Shown: positions 1-9,482 of the stretch, in pieces
Position numbering within the stretch: position 1 is the first letter of the stretch
Layout: each line of letters starts with the position of its first letter
Source: Daphnia carinata
Lineage: Eukaryota; Arthropoda; Branchiopoda; Diplostraca; Daphniidae
Length of the DNA stretch: 64,000 nt
Direction: 5' to 3'
Assembly: GCF_022539665.2 (NCBI RefSeq)
Contig: NC_081337.1
Span: 11,029,768 to 11,093,767, forward strand
Notes under the pieces: generated by a model
Database searches by the model: none
Told to the model about the DNA's origin: nothing
What the model saw: only the letters and a program-made list of their open reading frames with translations
Translations under genes and position numbers: made by a program

Positions 1-2342
1 TGTTAGACCTTCTACACGGCCAGAAATGCTTTTCCACTCTGGATTTAGCCTCCGGCTACTGGCAGATCGAGATGGAAGAAGCGTCTAAGGAAAAGACCGC
101 CTTCATCGTGGAGAACAACCTGTACGAATGGAACCGCGTCGCGTTCGGCCTCACCAACGCCCCTGGGACATTCCAAAGGCTAATGAACTTCGTTCTGCAG
201 GAAGAAATCGGAAAGACCTGCCTCGTTTACCTAGACGACATAATCGTGTTTTCGAAAACCCACGAAGAACACATGAAGAACTTGGGCAAGGTGTTCGCAC
301 TGCTGGAGAAAGCTAACCTCAGGATAAAACTTTCGAAGTGTAAGTTCCTGGCGAAGTCAGTACAATACTTGGGTCACGTCATTTCAGCAGACGGAGTGGC
401 GCCAGACCCCGCTAAAGTAGAAGCAATAGCCACTTACAGCAGACCACAGACCGTCAAGGAATTGCAGTCATTTTTAGGGCTGGCCTCGTATTATCGTCGT
501 TTCATCAAAGGATTCTCTACTATAGCCCACCCACTGCTATCTCAGACAAAAGCAAAACCGCAAGACAAAATAGTGTGGGGTACAGAAGAAGAGAAGGCCT
601 TCGAGCTCCTCAAAAACTGTCTGACATCGGAACCCATCCTGGCATACCCAGACTTTACGAAAGAATTCATGATCTATACCGATGCCAGCGACTACGGGCT
701 CGGCGCCGTCCTGTCCCAGATGCATGAAGGAAAGGATCGGCCGATCGCTTACGCAAGTCGACACTTGAACAAAGCCGAAGCGAACTACTCGACAATTGAA
801 AAAGAAGCTGCGGCCGTAATTTTTGGGATAAAACGTTTCCGCCACTACCTACAAGATGAGCCATTCGTCATTATCAGTGACCACCGACCACTACAATGGC
901 TGCAAACGTTCAAGGACGAAACCGGCCGACTCGGACGATGGGCCATCATGCTGGCGAACCTCAAGTACTCCATTAAGTACCGCCCCGGCAGAGTGCACGA
1001 GAATGCCGACTTCCTATCGCGGACTCCCGTCAACGCGGTTCAGACCTACCCGAAAACCGACGATACTATGCTGAACGAGCAACGAAAAGACGCTCTCTTC
1101 AACGATATCAGGAAGTACCTAGAAGATGGTACCCTCAGTGAAGAAAACAACATGGAGATCTGGGTGAAGGAAATCGACCTATACTCGATCTCCAACGGAG
1201 TGCTGTTCCGCCGGAACGAACCAACATCTAAGAAGAGGAGGCCCTTCGCCCAACAACAAGTAGTAGTACCCCTTAACATAAGAAAACCCCTGCTACAAGA
1301 GTACCACGACTCCCCAATCTCCGGCCACTTAGCCTATCAAAGGACCGTCCTACGGCTGCGGGACAAGTATTACTGGCCGACGATGCTCTCTGACGTCAAA
1401 GAGTATTGTCTGGCCTGTGCACCCTGTGCCCTCCAACGACGATCTAATTTACGAGCCTTTTTGAACCCGTTGGATCTCGCGTCAAGACCATTTGAGGTAC
1501 TGGGAATGGACTTCTTAGGACCCATTCAACCTCACTCTCTGCAAGGAAACAACCACATCCTTGTCATAACCGACTATCTCACAAAATGGGTGGAAGTCGT
1601 TCCGCTCCCAGACCAAACTGCCCTGACAACGTGTAAAGCCCTAATGGATAAAGTCATTTTATATCACGGACCCCCAAGGGCGATAATCACCGACCGCGGG
1701 TCAAATTTCACATCCGAGCTCTTCTCATCATTGTGGAACAACCTACAAATCAAGCAACTGAAGACAACTGCCTACCATCCCCAGACCAACGGACTCACGG
1801 AAAGGTTTAACAAGACGGTCGTGGAAATGCTACGGAAATACATGGACCAAGGGTTCCCGAAGTGGGAGGAGATGCTGGGACCAGTAGGTTTCGCCTACAG
1901 AAATTCGGTGCACTCCTCTACCTTAGAAACACCGTACTTTCTAAACCATGGTCGCGACCCTACGATGCCCATCGACCAATTTCTACGGGCACCGACAACA
2001 AATATAATCACACCTTCGGATTACAAAAGCCAAATCATGCAACGTTTGCATGAAGCCTTCCTTTTAGTTAAAGATAATCTAACCCAAGCCAGGGAACAGC
2101 AGCGAGCCCAGTACGATAAACGTGCTAGGGAATACGACTTCAAAGTAGGGGACAAGGTCCTCATCGACGTTAGAACTCCGATGGCCGGTACCAGCAAGAA
2201 ACTTATTCCACGATTTGCGGGACCATACCAGGTAATCAAGGTGCACAGCAACCAGACTGTAGAAGTCCAAGAGTGCCCAGGCAAACAAACACAGCGAGTC
2301 CACGAAAACCGAATCAAGCCGCTGTACGAGTCCATGATCTGA
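1..2342 (+). CDS. pol: Gypsy pol polyprotein (RT, RNase H, integrase), 5' partial
   Basis: The reading frame is open from base 3 to the TGA at 2340-2342; the ATG at 72 is internal to RT and is not the true start. Domains in order: RT palm with YLDD (about bases 228-239); RNase H beginning with the TDAS motif (about 680); integrase with an H2C2 zinc finger (about 1300-1440, paired His then CLACAPC); a DDE core with GMDF (about 1505), TDRGSNF (about 1690) and the Glu after QTNGLT (about 1800); and a GPYQV chromodomain-like/GPY-F tail near 2220. Catalytic residues look intact. It makes cDNA and integrates it. Domain order is diagnostic of Ty3/Gypsy rather than Copia or BEL. Upstream gag/protease lie outside the window. 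Confidence 0.93.
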   Translation, partial: LDLLHGQKCFSTLDLASGYWQIEMEEASKEKTAFIVENNLYEWNRVAFGLTNAPGTFQRLMNFVLQEEIGKTCLVYLDDIIVFSKTHEEHMKNLGKVFALLEKANLRIKLSKCKFLAKSVQYLGHVISADGVAPDPAKVEAIATYSRPQTVKELQSFLGLASYYRRFIKGFSTIAHPLLSQTKAKPQDKIVWGTEEEKAFELLKNCLTSEPILAYPDFTKEFMIYTDASDYGLGAVLSQMHEGKDRPIAYASRHLNKAEANYSTIEKEAAAVIFGIKRFRHYLQDEPFVIISDHRPLQWLQTFKDETGRLGRWAIMLANLKYSIKYRPGRVHENADFLSRTPVNAVQTYPKTDDTMLNEQRKDALFNDIRKYLEDGTLSEENNMEIWVKEIDLYSISNGVLFRRNEPTSKKRRPFAQQQVVVPLNIRKPLLQEYHDSPISGHLAYQRTVLRLRDKYYWPTMLSDVKEYCLACAPCALQRRSNLRAFLNPLDLASRPFEVLGMDFLGPIQPHSLQGNNHILVITDYLTKWVEVVPLPDQTALTTCKALMDKVILYHGPPRAIITDRGSNFTSELFSSLWNNLQIKQLKTTAYHPQTNGLTERFNKTVVEMLRKYMDQGFPKWEEMLGPVGFAYRNSVHSSTLETPYFLNHGRDPTMPIDQFLRAPTTNIITPSDYKSQIMQRLHEAFLLVKDNLTQAREQQRAQYDKRAREYDFKVGDKVLIDVRTPMAGTSKKLIPRFAGPYQVIKVHSNQTVEVQECPGKQTQRVHENRIKPLYESMI

Positions 2343-2660
2343 AAAGAAGAGCCGACCGTCAAACACGCAGACACTCGCCGACAGACCTGGACTACTAACC
2401 TCCCCGGCGAGTTGGAACTTCCAGCCCCAGTTACCCTGGAGGAACACCTCGACCTCGACGAAACGGACCTCATAGACTTCCACGGATGGTCTCAGCCGAT
2501 AGAAATAGCCGGAGAAGAAATCCCAGTCCACGAGATTATACCCCCATCAACAAACCTTGACCCTTCTACCCCACTCATCCCCGCCATACCACCCTTACCC
2601 GAACGTCACCCTGGTCTCCGACCCCGAAACGTCCTTAGACCCCCGCCCCTCTTTGAATAA
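2343..2660 (+). CDS. Pol C-terminal extension in frame after a single TGA
   Basis: The pol frame continues with no further stop for 105 codons after TGA 2340-2342, ending at TAA 2658-2660. The peptide is acidic then proline-rich (ending near LRPPPLFE). No ATG begins it; a TTG lies at 2412. It may be the natural C-terminus of pol interrupted by a point mutation, a readthrough product, or a separate small ORF reached by splicing. The codon bias matches pol. I do not recognise a domain. Confidence 0.5.
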   Translation, partial: KEEPTVKHADTRRQTWTTNLPGELELPAPVTLEEHLDLDETDLIDFHGWSQPIEIAGEEIPVHEIIPPSTNLDPSTPLIPAIPPLPERHPGLRPRNVLRPPPLFE

Positions 2661-2825
2661 TAAATTTACTTTAACATTAGAGTAGTAAGACGTAGCACCC
2701 TAGTTTTGCGCAGAAAGCCAATCGTACCCTTGTTTTATTGCCATTTTTTTTGTGTAGAATAGGAATTTTACGTTATTATTGTTCTCAAAAAAACCCTGTC
2801 ATGTCTTGTACCCCTTAGATTTTTT

Positions 2826-4722
2826 ATGATGACTTTACTCGCCCTTTCATCCCTTACCCTCGCGGCTGCTTTCAATGTAACCGTATGCAACTGCGACAAC
2901 GCGGTGAATGTGGGGTTCCTCAAAATGGAAGAGGACGAGTGCGCATACGAAGCAGCACCCACACCACCAACGCCGGTGGCGTACGCCATCTACTCCTCAC
3001 TCCCGTAAGTCAAACGGTTCGCCGGACACACATGCAGCATGTGGGAAGTGACCACAACGGTGTACAAAGACTTCCTGCAGTGGAACCAAGTGTCACACAG
3101 CCGCAAACCCATCGAAGTGGACGCAGCGAGATGCCGACGGATGAGAGATTCGCGACAGTGCCAAGGAAAAGCCATGGACATCGTCGGCCCAAACGCTTTT
3201 GCTCTTGAGGGCTACCCGTTCGTAGAGACGAGTTGGTTACAGACCACTACAGAAAAAATGACCAACTGCCGTCTCGAAGAAGTAACCCTACAAGCGGAGT
3301 GCCCAAACTGCACTATCAGTTCCCCACTCGGGAGATGCTCTTGGAGCAGCCAGCGGCTCCCTCCAGCACAACCTGGTAACCCTCGTATGGGAAGACTCAT
3401 GGAAAGAAGCGAAACCATGCGAACTAAAGATGATAGGGCGCGGACTCGGCGTTAAATACACAACGGATAACGACACCATTTTCCGCGTACGTGACCCAGC
3501 AAAACAACTAGACTTCATATACTCAATGGAGAACCGCTCCGCCTGCGATAACCAGACCCTGTTTACGCTTCACCCTGTCCTGGGCATGGACAAAGTCGTC
3601 ATCGCAGTACGAGAGAGCCCCAAGATGGAAGAAAAGACCGAAATAATAGCCAACCAATCGAGCGAGGCGGTACCGTCATTAGCGCAGGCAGAGATCGAGT
3701 ATGCAAGCCACACCCAATATATTAGAGACTTCGCGATGGAAATCTCCAATCACCTAGCTCGAGAGATACGTAACCTGCAATGCGAAAGCCGCAGGGCAGC
3801 CTATCATGCCGCCACAACAACAGCCCAATACGACAGCTGGCTAGCAGCCACACATCTTGATCTCCCACTCTGCACCAAACTGGTAACAATAGGAACCTCC
3901 GTGTCCGTGCTACAGTGCTTCCCGCAAAACGTCACCTTCGAAACTGTCTTCACGCCTTGCGGCGCCCAACCTAGGGCCGGTAACAGTACGATCAGCATAG
4001 AAGGATGGGAGCTCACGAAGTACTCCAAGTGCTACTGGTACGCGAACTTCGTCAACTTTAACGGCAAGGCCCACGCTTTCAGGAATAACACTTGGACACC
4101 CGTGAATCCCAGCTTGGCCATGCACGGCCGACGCCTAATCGACGCAACGCCACTAGAGATTGACAATTCCCTAGGCATGATAATGCAGTTACACCCCACC
4201 ATAACATCGCACCCATTGAGCACCTCCAAAATCATGGCCGACATCTTGGCATACATCCAGCTCGGATACGTCACCGAAATGTCGGGAGAACGACATACAG
4301 ACACCATACTCATCCACCCAAGCCAAGCAGGGGACATCTCCTTCATGGCAAGACTCGGATCCTGGCTCCGGAGCTTCGGAATTCTATCAGGAGTAGGAAT
4401 GGCAATTGCCTTAGCCTTCCGGTTTTGTGGATTGGGTTCGTTTCTAGGACTCTACATCCCATGTTGTAGGTACTTCAACCCCTGCAGCTGGTTAACACCG
4501 CCACAATCCATTCATCGAGACATTGAGATGGGACCCCCAGCTGCTTCTGCACCACCACCGAGCGCCCCGGTGACCATCGTCAACCTGCCTCCCACATCGT
4601 CGACGGGACCGAATGGCGCACCAAGACCCACATCAAATCAACAATACTTCGCACAACCAACCGCATACCCCCTTCGCCTTGCACAACGAAGAGAAGCAGC
4701 CGCCCTCCTGTCCAGCCCCTAA
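2826..4722 (+). pseudogene. env: Envelope-like transmembrane glycoprotein gene of the Gypsy element, broken
   Basis: Starts at ATG 2826 with a hydrophobic signal-peptide-like stretch (about 15 residues) followed by closely spaced cysteines. The frame is broken by TAA at 3006-3008, reopens in the same frame, then the coding signal moves to another frame near 3330-3345 and runs from there (first ATG 3430) to TAA at 4720-4722. Visible in the long downstream ORF: several NxT/NxS sequons, cysteine pairs, a hydrophobic membrane segment about 4370-4460, and a Pro/Ser/Thr-rich cytoplasmic tail. Position between pol and the 3' LTR plus signal peptide, sequons and membrane anchor support an envelope protein. 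I see no RxxR plus adjacent fusion peptide of the baculovirus-F type; a class III glycoprotein origin (chuvirus-like) is possible but only a suspicion. This copy cannot make one continuous product without recoding. Confidence 0.7.
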
Positions 4723-4731
4723 AACTAGCCA

Positions 4732-4839
4732 ATGTCATGTCAATGTCAATATCATGTTAGCATCGTAGGCCCTTAAGGGAATAGCATGTCATGTCAATGT
4801 CAATATCATGTTAGCATCGTAGACCCTTAAGGCAATAGC
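4732..4839 (+). repeat. Tandem duplication, 54-bp unit x2
   Basis: Copies 4732-4785 and 4786-4839 both begin ATGTCATGTCAATGTCAATA and differ at about two bases. Each starts with a smaller ATGTC internal repeat. It sits just after the env-like gene and before the acidic ORF, in sequence with no coding signal. Confidence 0.9.
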
Positions 4840-4939
4840 ACTAGTTGATCGTAAACCTGACTTAATACTGTAGAATGGCTTAATACTTCCCCGATGCCAT
4901 GTCTCCAAGCCCCCGCCAACATACTGTAACCCTACCTAA

Positions 4940-5539
4940 CTCTACCTTAGGACTCCAACCCCGTCGGCCATAACCTCGGACCCAAGAAGCCACAGCAGGG
5001 ACGGTCACGCCGCCTGGTGGGTCACTGACGAAGACGACGAAGACATCCTCTACTGCGCCGATTATTCTTCCAACGACAACGACACGCAGCACGCCACGAC
5101 TCACTACGAAGACGAAGAGGAAATTCTCTACTGTGCGGACTATCCTCATGACGACGAGATCATGTGCGATACCGACACTACAGACGAGGCCTCACTACCC
5201 CCGGAAGATATATTTTGGGCGGAAAACTCCTTCTCTTCAGGCACATCGACCGTCATTCTACACTTAGCCGAAGGTGCAGCCGTCAATCGCCAGGAATCGC
5301 CGTACAGTCTGACGCCAACCATCGATGTAGAAGAAAGAGGTCTGGACTTTGTGGCGTTAAACGACAGTATTGCTAGGATACGTGGCGAGAAACATGATGT
5401 TAGCGTCATCAGCAGCCATTATTCGCTGGACTCCGACGAAGAGGATTTCGCAGCAGCACGTTATGTCGAGCGACAATACCTGCTCCCCTCCCAAAGAAAG
5501 CACGGTAACGGCTGGGCAACCACCAGTTGTGAGGATTGA
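4940..5539 (+). CDS. Acidic third ORF of the Gypsy element, unknown function
   Basis: A frame open from 4940 (after TAA 4937-4939) to TGA 5537-5539; the only early ATG is at 5162, so either translation starts there (125 aa) or an upstream spliced exon supplies the start. The peptide is very rich in Asp/Glu. A short motif recurs: DILYCADY (about 5045), EILYCADY (about 5123) and a divergent EDIFWAE (about 5205). No transmembrane segment or known domain is recognised. Lying between env and the 3' LTR, it occupies the place of accessory ORFs in complex retroelements. Its base composition matches the neighbouring element genes. Confidence 0.5.
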   Translation, partial: LYLRTPTPSAITSDPRSHSRDGHAAWWVTDEDDEDILYCADYSSNDNDTQHATTHYEDEEEILYCADYPHDDEIMCDTDTTDEASLPPEDIFWAENSFSSGTSTVILHLAEGAAVNRQESPYSLTPTIDVEERGLDFVALNDSIARIRGEKHDVSVISSHYSLDSDEEDFAAARYVERQYLLPSQRKHGNGWATTSCED

Positions 5540-5705
5540 AGAACCGATCCGGGGAACAGCATGGAGGACTCGGGACCGCGAACATCCACACCGACGAGCG
5601 ATGGCGAATCGTGGAACCGACCTTAGGCGCCAGATGACTACCGAACAGATCCGATTGCGAGACGCAATCTTCCGAGGAGGGGAGTCATGTAAGGACTCTC
5701 AATAA
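5370..5705 (+). CDS. Overlapping 3'-terminal ORF, basic C-terminus, uncertain
   Basis: A second frame overlaps the acidic ORF by about 170 bases and runs through the polypurine tract into the first bases of the LTR. Its last 60 codons are Arg-rich and could be the shifted C-terminus of the acidic ORF after a frameshift near 5480-5539. No domain is recognised. Confidence 0.25.
   Translation: MLGYVARNMMLASSAAIIRWTPTKRISQQHVMSSDNTCSPPKESTVTAGQPPVVRIEEPIRGTAWRTRDREHPHRRAMANRGTDLRRQMTTEQIRLRDAIFRGGESCKDSQ
5674..5684 (+). promoter_or_regulatory. Polypurine tract
   Basis: GAGGAGGGGAG directly precedes the inferred LTR start (TG at 5688). This is the expected plus-strand primer position for a 3' LTR. 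Confidence 0.75.
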
Positions 5706-6240
5706 ACTTTAAGCTCAATAATGTAAGGACCCCATAAACGTTAAGTTCAATAAGTAGTTAGATGATGTGATTTATCGCTCTTTGTTGCTGCTACCCCCTC
5801 TGCCTTCCCCCACTGACTATTTTGTCTCTTGTTTCGTTTTTAAATTACCCTTTTGACGCATAATGGGGGTCATCGACAGGGCATAAATCAGCTGACCTCG
5901 CTTCTCACGTAACACTCTGGTTCCGTTTCGATGACCCCCACGCAACTTAGCGTTCCCACGCTGAGTTGGCGTCATCAAACTAAAGCGTGGTATAAAAACC
6001 CTCGCCGGAGCTGTGCTTAAGAGTCAGTTCTAGCTTAGCCCCTCAACCGCATAGTTGTGCAGCGAAGTCTTTGTTTTACTTTGTGTAACTCCGAACTGTC
6101 GAAGATCCAATACACTAGTAACGAAGTGCCAATTCCCGTGTTTTCCACGTCGCTGCTACAAGTCCTCAGCCGAGACGCCGCTCACCGCCCCATCCGACGC
6201 CACCTTCCACATCTACCACCATGACTTCCGCGTAAGTACC
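5688..6240 (+). repeat. 3' LTR of the Gypsy element (3' boundary uncertain)
   Basis: Begins TGTAAGGAC right after the polypurine tract. Its first 66 bases are an imperfect tandem duplication (5687-5720 and 5721-5752, both ATGTAAGGAC...TTCAATA-like), each with an AATAAA/ATAAAC-like A-rich core. A TATA box and initiator follow. Inside the presumed R-U5 is an ATG at 6221 followed within nine bases by a GTAAGT splice donor (6232-6237). Similar TGTAAGGA starts occur at 43431 and, as TATAAGGACTC, at 54754. Without the 5' LTR the end cannot be set. Confidence 0.7.
5991..6030 (+). promoter_or_regulatory. LTR core promoter (TATA + initiator)
   Basis: TATAAAAA at 5991-5998 and an arthropod initiator-type TCAGTT at 6024-6029, about 30 bp apart, inside the LTR. 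Confidence 0.65.
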
Positions 6241-6291
6241 CTCAACGCCTCTTATTCTTCTTAGCTTTCCTGATTAGTGTTCTTTTCATAT

Positions 6292-6453
6292 CCGGGCAGC
6301 CGACGTGACTGGCTGCCGGATCATAACCACCATAACTATGCACCACCCATCAAGTGATCAGAATATTAGAGTTTAAGTTACTAACCTGACCATCGTCAGT
6401 ATTGAGTGTTATTTGTGTGCTTTAATCCCCCAGTCGCGTCAGACGTGACTGGG
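6292..6453 (+). other. Two short hairpins sharing GACGTGACT
   Basis: Hairpin 1: 6292-6319, arms CCGGGCAGCC/GGCTGCCGG with loop GACGTGACT. Hairpin 2: 6429-6453, arms CCCAGTC/GACTGGG; the same GACGTGACT string recurs at 6443-6451. They lie just downstream of the LTR or in its U5. Function unknown. Confidence 0.45.
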
Positions 6454-6459
6454 TCTCGA

Positions 6460-7180
6460 TTATTGCAATATCATGGCTATAAAAAATATGTCGAGTGGTG
6501 TATCCCAAAATCAAAACGATATATCCTATTTCCAAACAGCATCGTTTATATAACAATGTAGTGCATAAACATTAAAACTTCAATTCGGACAAATTCCGTT
6601 GGTCGCGTCCAGTTCAAACCGGATGAATTAGTAATTTATTAAATAAACCATTTTACGCTAAAACCTTGGGTTAACCCCAGAATAACTACAAACAAATTAT
6701 TATTTTTTTTGCTATTAAGGATTCATTGATTAATAACTGTGTGAAACCTTGCGATGAAATAATAATTGAATCATATTTTTCAATGCAATAAAAAAATTTC
6801 AACTGCACAAAAAAGGCATATTTTTTCTAATTTAAAGTTAAAAAAATACAGATAGAGAACTTGTCGAAGCATATGTATTCGAAATTTTGCTTATTTACTA
6901 TACATACAAATTTTTAAATGACGAGGAAACCCTGAGCCAGCAACAACTTTTACGCCGAAAGAACACGGCTTTTATGGCTTATACCACAAATTTAGAATAA
7001 TTCCGGTAACCATTAGCAACTGCCCTCAAATCATTTTTCGGTCTTATTTTAAAGCTTATTATTTTCACTTTATAACGCAATAACTAATTTTGTAAAGGAA
7101 CTTATAGTTTCAAAGTTATTTACGCTTTCTGATTCCCCATTCTCAAGTTTTGTGTAGTTTTTGTTCTAGTTTAGGGCACA
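6460..7180. other. AT-rich non-coding stretch
   Basis: I see no coding frame, repeat or motif that I can support here. Confidence 0.6.
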
Positions 7181-7360
7181 CCCACTTTTCGCTGCTATTT
7201 GGTTGCTATGCTCGGCCATAGCTTACTTACGTGTATTGCGCCGGAAAGTGCAGGCGCGACAGGCGTACATTCATCTCTGTTTTTTCTTGTATACCCAGAT
7301 AGCAAAGCCGGAGCTGAGAATAGCAACCAAATAGCAGCGCCTATTATTGAAGAAAGTGGG
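7181..7360. mobile_element. Short inverted-repeat element (MITE-like), about 180 bp
   Basis: Left arm from 7181 (CCCACTTTT then CGCTGCTATTTGGTTGCTAT) pairs with the right arm ending at 7360; the right arm carries an 11-base insertion between the two blocks. The 20-base core is perfect. The interior has no credible ORF. No clear target-site duplication was found. Confidence 0.6.
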
Positions 7361-7405
7361 CGCGATAGAGTTATCTGATACAGAAAAAGTTTTGCGTTCC
7401 GCCTA

Positions 7406-8257
7406 TATCCCAAACAGCACACTGACGTCCTTTAGATGACCATTTTTGGTCCTCACTGGACCACTAGGACGTCCATAAGACGTGGCGAAATTCTTAAATG
7501 ACGTGTTTTGGCTGCCTTCTCCACATCTAGATGTCCGGCAGAAACGGAGCCCGTGTGCATCTTTAACCAGTCGTCCACAACCAGTTTAGGCGGTGAACTG
7601 GACCACTTTTGTAACGTTTAATAATGTAATTTTAAAATATGTGGCTGTGGCTGGTATCGAACTCGGATCTCCCGCATCATATTCGGACGCCCTTTCCATT
7701 GGACTATTCTATACATATAAGCATCATTATTTTCAAACAATACAATAGAAACATAGAAAAATACTCGAGTTTGTTTTCGACAACAGGTCTAAAAAAAATT
7801 TTTCAAACAAAAAATTAAAGTCAAAAATAAGTTAGACCATCGATCCTTCAAAAGTTATTAAACAAATTAGGCATTTTTTTTTTAGGTTTTGAAACTTAAG
7901 TATGATTTGTAAATGTTTTAAGAAAATGAATTATTTGAGATAATATTTTTATGCAAAATAAGATATGTTTTTCTTACTCCCTCATTTCAGTGAAACTTAC
8001 AGTATCAATTTACTTACCAGTTTAGTTGTAAAGAATAAACTTTGAACATTCTACGTTTGAATTACATGTATGTCAAAACTGGCAACACAGGATTTGGCCA
8101 AATATGGGACTAAAGACGTCAAGAACAGATATAGTGATTTTCTAGACAAGAAACGTGGCTACTGTACATCTATTTTCGCGCCTATATCAGTCTGTCCTGG
8201 TTGTCCTAGTGGGACGGACTTAGGATGACTTTTAGCTTTCAATTGTTGTGTGGGATA
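7406..8257. mobile_element. Possible non-autonomous DNA transposon, about 850 bp
   Basis: Ends are imperfect inverted repeats: TATCCCAAACAGCA at the left and TATCCCACACAACA (reverse complement) at the right, with further paired blocks inside (ACTAGGAC near 7467 and 8200). No ORF. It encloses the tRNA-like head at 7643-7708. Flanking TA on both sides is possible but not convincing. Confidence 0.4.
7643..7708 (-). repeat. tRNA-derived SINE head (A and B box)
   Basis: On the minus strand the B box GAGTTCGATACC (7653-7664) matches the Pol III consensus, and an A-box-like TAGTCCAATGG lies about 40 bp upstream. The spacer GATGCGGGAGATC is also found at the tRNA-like segment near 57280-57300, so both may belong to one SINE family. 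It is too degenerate to fold as a working tRNA. Confidence 0.5.
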
Positions 8258-8889
8258 CTCGACGTAATAGACATAACGAAAAAAAAGTGTTTTCGAAAAT
8301 CTTTTTGGTTAAGAAAAGGCTCACATTTTTAAAATTAGAAAATAGATATCTCTCATCAAGAGCATTTCATCTTCATTTTCATCTTAATCTGTGTGTCACC
8401 GATTTGATCGGTAAGGGTAAAATTACCTGGAAACCAGAGGGCTCCCTTATCGGTCGCCAAAGCGATGGCGGGTCTAAGTAGCTTATTTTCTTTGTGTGTT
8501 TTTTCTTCTGTGAGTGGGTCGTCGATCCACGCTCAGATACGCTGCTAAATTCAACGCAGAATAGTTGTCAAACCCCCCTCTAGAAAGTGTCAGACTAAGA
8601 ATCAGACGAAGTGTGTTACCCCTTCAGGACAATACAATTACTTCGAACCTTCTTTAGTTTTCTTACTCTCGACAAATTAGGGGAACCAGAGTTTTTCAAG
8701 ACTGTCGGTCTTAAAAGCCTATACTGATCTTTCGAGATCCGTAACACTACGCCTTTTTCACTTTCATTCATCTCGATAATAATTATTTTCATTTCGTGTA
8801 ATACTAAGGATAGGACTTTTCGCCGTTTACTTTTCCTTGTAGTGTCAAGGCACCTGAACAGGGTCTAGTTACACACCACTACTGGTACC
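8258..8889. other. Non-coding stretch
   Basis: No credible gene or repeat recognised; short ORFs here lack domain signal. Confidence 0.5.
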
Positions 8890-9218
8890 ATAAGATGCGA
8901 TAGAGGTGTTGCTAGATCCAATGTCGGATACGACCAATTTGTATTGTGGGCGTCATGAACAAACATCAATTAATTTAAAAATATATTTGTTAAACTACGT
9001 ATAAGTACAATGTTTGTTACATGCGAAAAATAGTATGAAATCCAAAGGCGCATGAAAAATATCTTAAATAATGATTCTAGTTCAAATAAACTGGTACCAA
9101 GCACCAAATTTGTTTTAGCAAGTGCTCTTTTTAGTAAGTCTCTGTGCTGTTGCTTAAGTAGAGCCGACCATATGAGCATTTTTTATTCTTTTTTAACACT
9201 GATTTTAGTATCGCAAAA

Positions 9219-9482
9219 ATGGCGTTTGAACGCTTAAAAACACTTTTTGGCTTCGACAACCTTACCAATCAGCTTAGTGATGTATCTCTAACGGCCACTG
9301 TTATCCGAGAATCAAGTGGTAAACCAAAAAATGAAACAACAGCCGATTTTGGCTTCAAGGAGTATCTACAAAACATAACAGAAGATACCACACCAAAAGG
9401 TGAAACCAGTACACAACAAGCGCCCGCTAGTGTAACACAAGAGCACTGTTTAAGGAAAAAGATCAAGCAGTGTTTGATGTGA
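9219..9482 (+). CDS. Unrecognised small ORF, 87 aa
   Basis: ATG 9219 in an AAAAATGG context; the product begins MAFERLKTLFGF and becomes Thr/Gln-rich. Two more short ORFs follow (9605-9886, 9899-10108), Lys/Arg-rich, in shifted frames. Together they may be a decayed multi-exon gene carried by block A; block B has a different sequence at this place. No domain is recognised, and none of these may be real. Confidence 0.25.
   Translation: MAFERLKTLFGFDNLTNQLSDVSLTATVIRESSGKPKNETTADFGFKEYLQNITEDTTPKGETSTQQAPASVTQEHCLRKKIKQCLM

Larger units (their letters stand above)
1..6240 (+). mobile_element. Ty3/Gypsy LTR retrotransposon with env-like gene, 3' part
   Basis: The window opens inside the reverse transcriptase and continues through RNase H, integrase, an envelope-like gene, an acidic ORF, a polypurine tract and an LTR. 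Order RT-RNaseH-IN identifies Ty3/Gypsy; the extra ORFs make it an env-bearing (errantivirus-like in layout) member. Gag, protease, primer-binding site and 5' LTR lie outside the window, so the LTR seen here is the 3' one. The 3' end is not fixed because the 5' LTR is unavailable for comparison; 6240 is a minimum estimate. Pol is open over 2.3 kb while env is broken, so this copy is recent but not intact. Confidence 0.9.

Noticed and set aside
537-2531. Long minus-strand ORFs opposite pol (for example 2079-2531)
   Set aside because: They are shadows of the pol frame with no domain signal.
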